A stretch of DNA of 6,328 nucleotides from an uncultured Bacilli bacterium (GTDB lineage Bacteria; Bacillota_I; Bacilli_A; RF39; UBA660): positions 1 through 6,328 of the forward strand of contig CATKYP010000052.1 in assembly GCA_949840855.1 (NCBI GenBank), in the 5' to 3' direction. Shown in pieces: positions 6,274 to 6,328 of the stretch; position 1 is the first letter of the stretch; each line of letters starts with the position of its first letter. A program made the position numbers and the translations under genes. The notes under the pieces are model-generated. The model made no database searches. It was given only the letters and a program-made list of their open reading frames with translations, and was not told the DNA's origin.

Positions 6274-6328
6274 ACTTGCAGAAAGAGCTCCAAAAGGAAT
6301 CCGGCATGTCTATGATCCTGATCACGCA

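Noticed and set aside
6257..6291. Inverted repeat GGAGCT/AGCTCC near the right edge as a mobile element end
   Set aside because: Six base pairs with a 23-nt gap is expected by chance, and no transposase or target duplication is visible.

Overview
The window is strongly AT-rich and uses the standard genetic code: every tryptophan is TGG and no internal TGA occurs. All credible genes are on the + strand, mostly with clear AGGAG-type ribosome sites and short gaps. Together with the gene families present, this points to a low-GC Bacillota (Firmicutes), probably an uncultured anaerobe of gut type. The species cannot be named from the sequence.

Layout. Bases 2-748 hold the 3' part of a membrane-anchored GGDEF protein whose 5' end lies outside the window. 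It is followed 11 bp later by a YihY-family membrane protein (760-1572), a probable terminator (1589-1628) and a near-consensus promoter (1649-1677). That promoter drives an AAA/DUF4143-type ATPase (1710-2987) and, 14 bp further on, gpmI (3002-4510), the cofactor-independent phosphoglycerate mutase of glycolysis.

The most important region is 4511-5207, about 700 bp without a protein gene. It starts with a textbook promoter (TTGACA, 17 bp, extended-10 TGTTATAAT) and then carries about 580 bases that are less AT-rich, contain many short perfect hairpins and do not code for protein. Directly after it lies a small four-helix membrane protein with a DxxxD motif. Length, architecture and neighbour match the OLE RNA (Ornate, Large, Extremophilic) and its partner OapA, which together form a membrane-bound ribonucleoprotein. 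OLE RNA has been described before, so it is not a new class. It is still a large, rare and easily missed ncRNA, and here it sits in an unusual neighbourhood (gpmI upstream) rather than among isoprenoid genes.

The window ends in a kinase-like gene (from 5818) 16 bp after oapA. It is broken by an in-frame stop at 6157-6159 and a probable frameshift near 6256, and the last ~57 bases are clearly richer in G+C than the rest. Three proteins show loss of expected catalytic residues or reading frame: DGNEF in place of GGDEF, a DUF4143-type core lacking its Asp and Lys, and the interrupted kinase.
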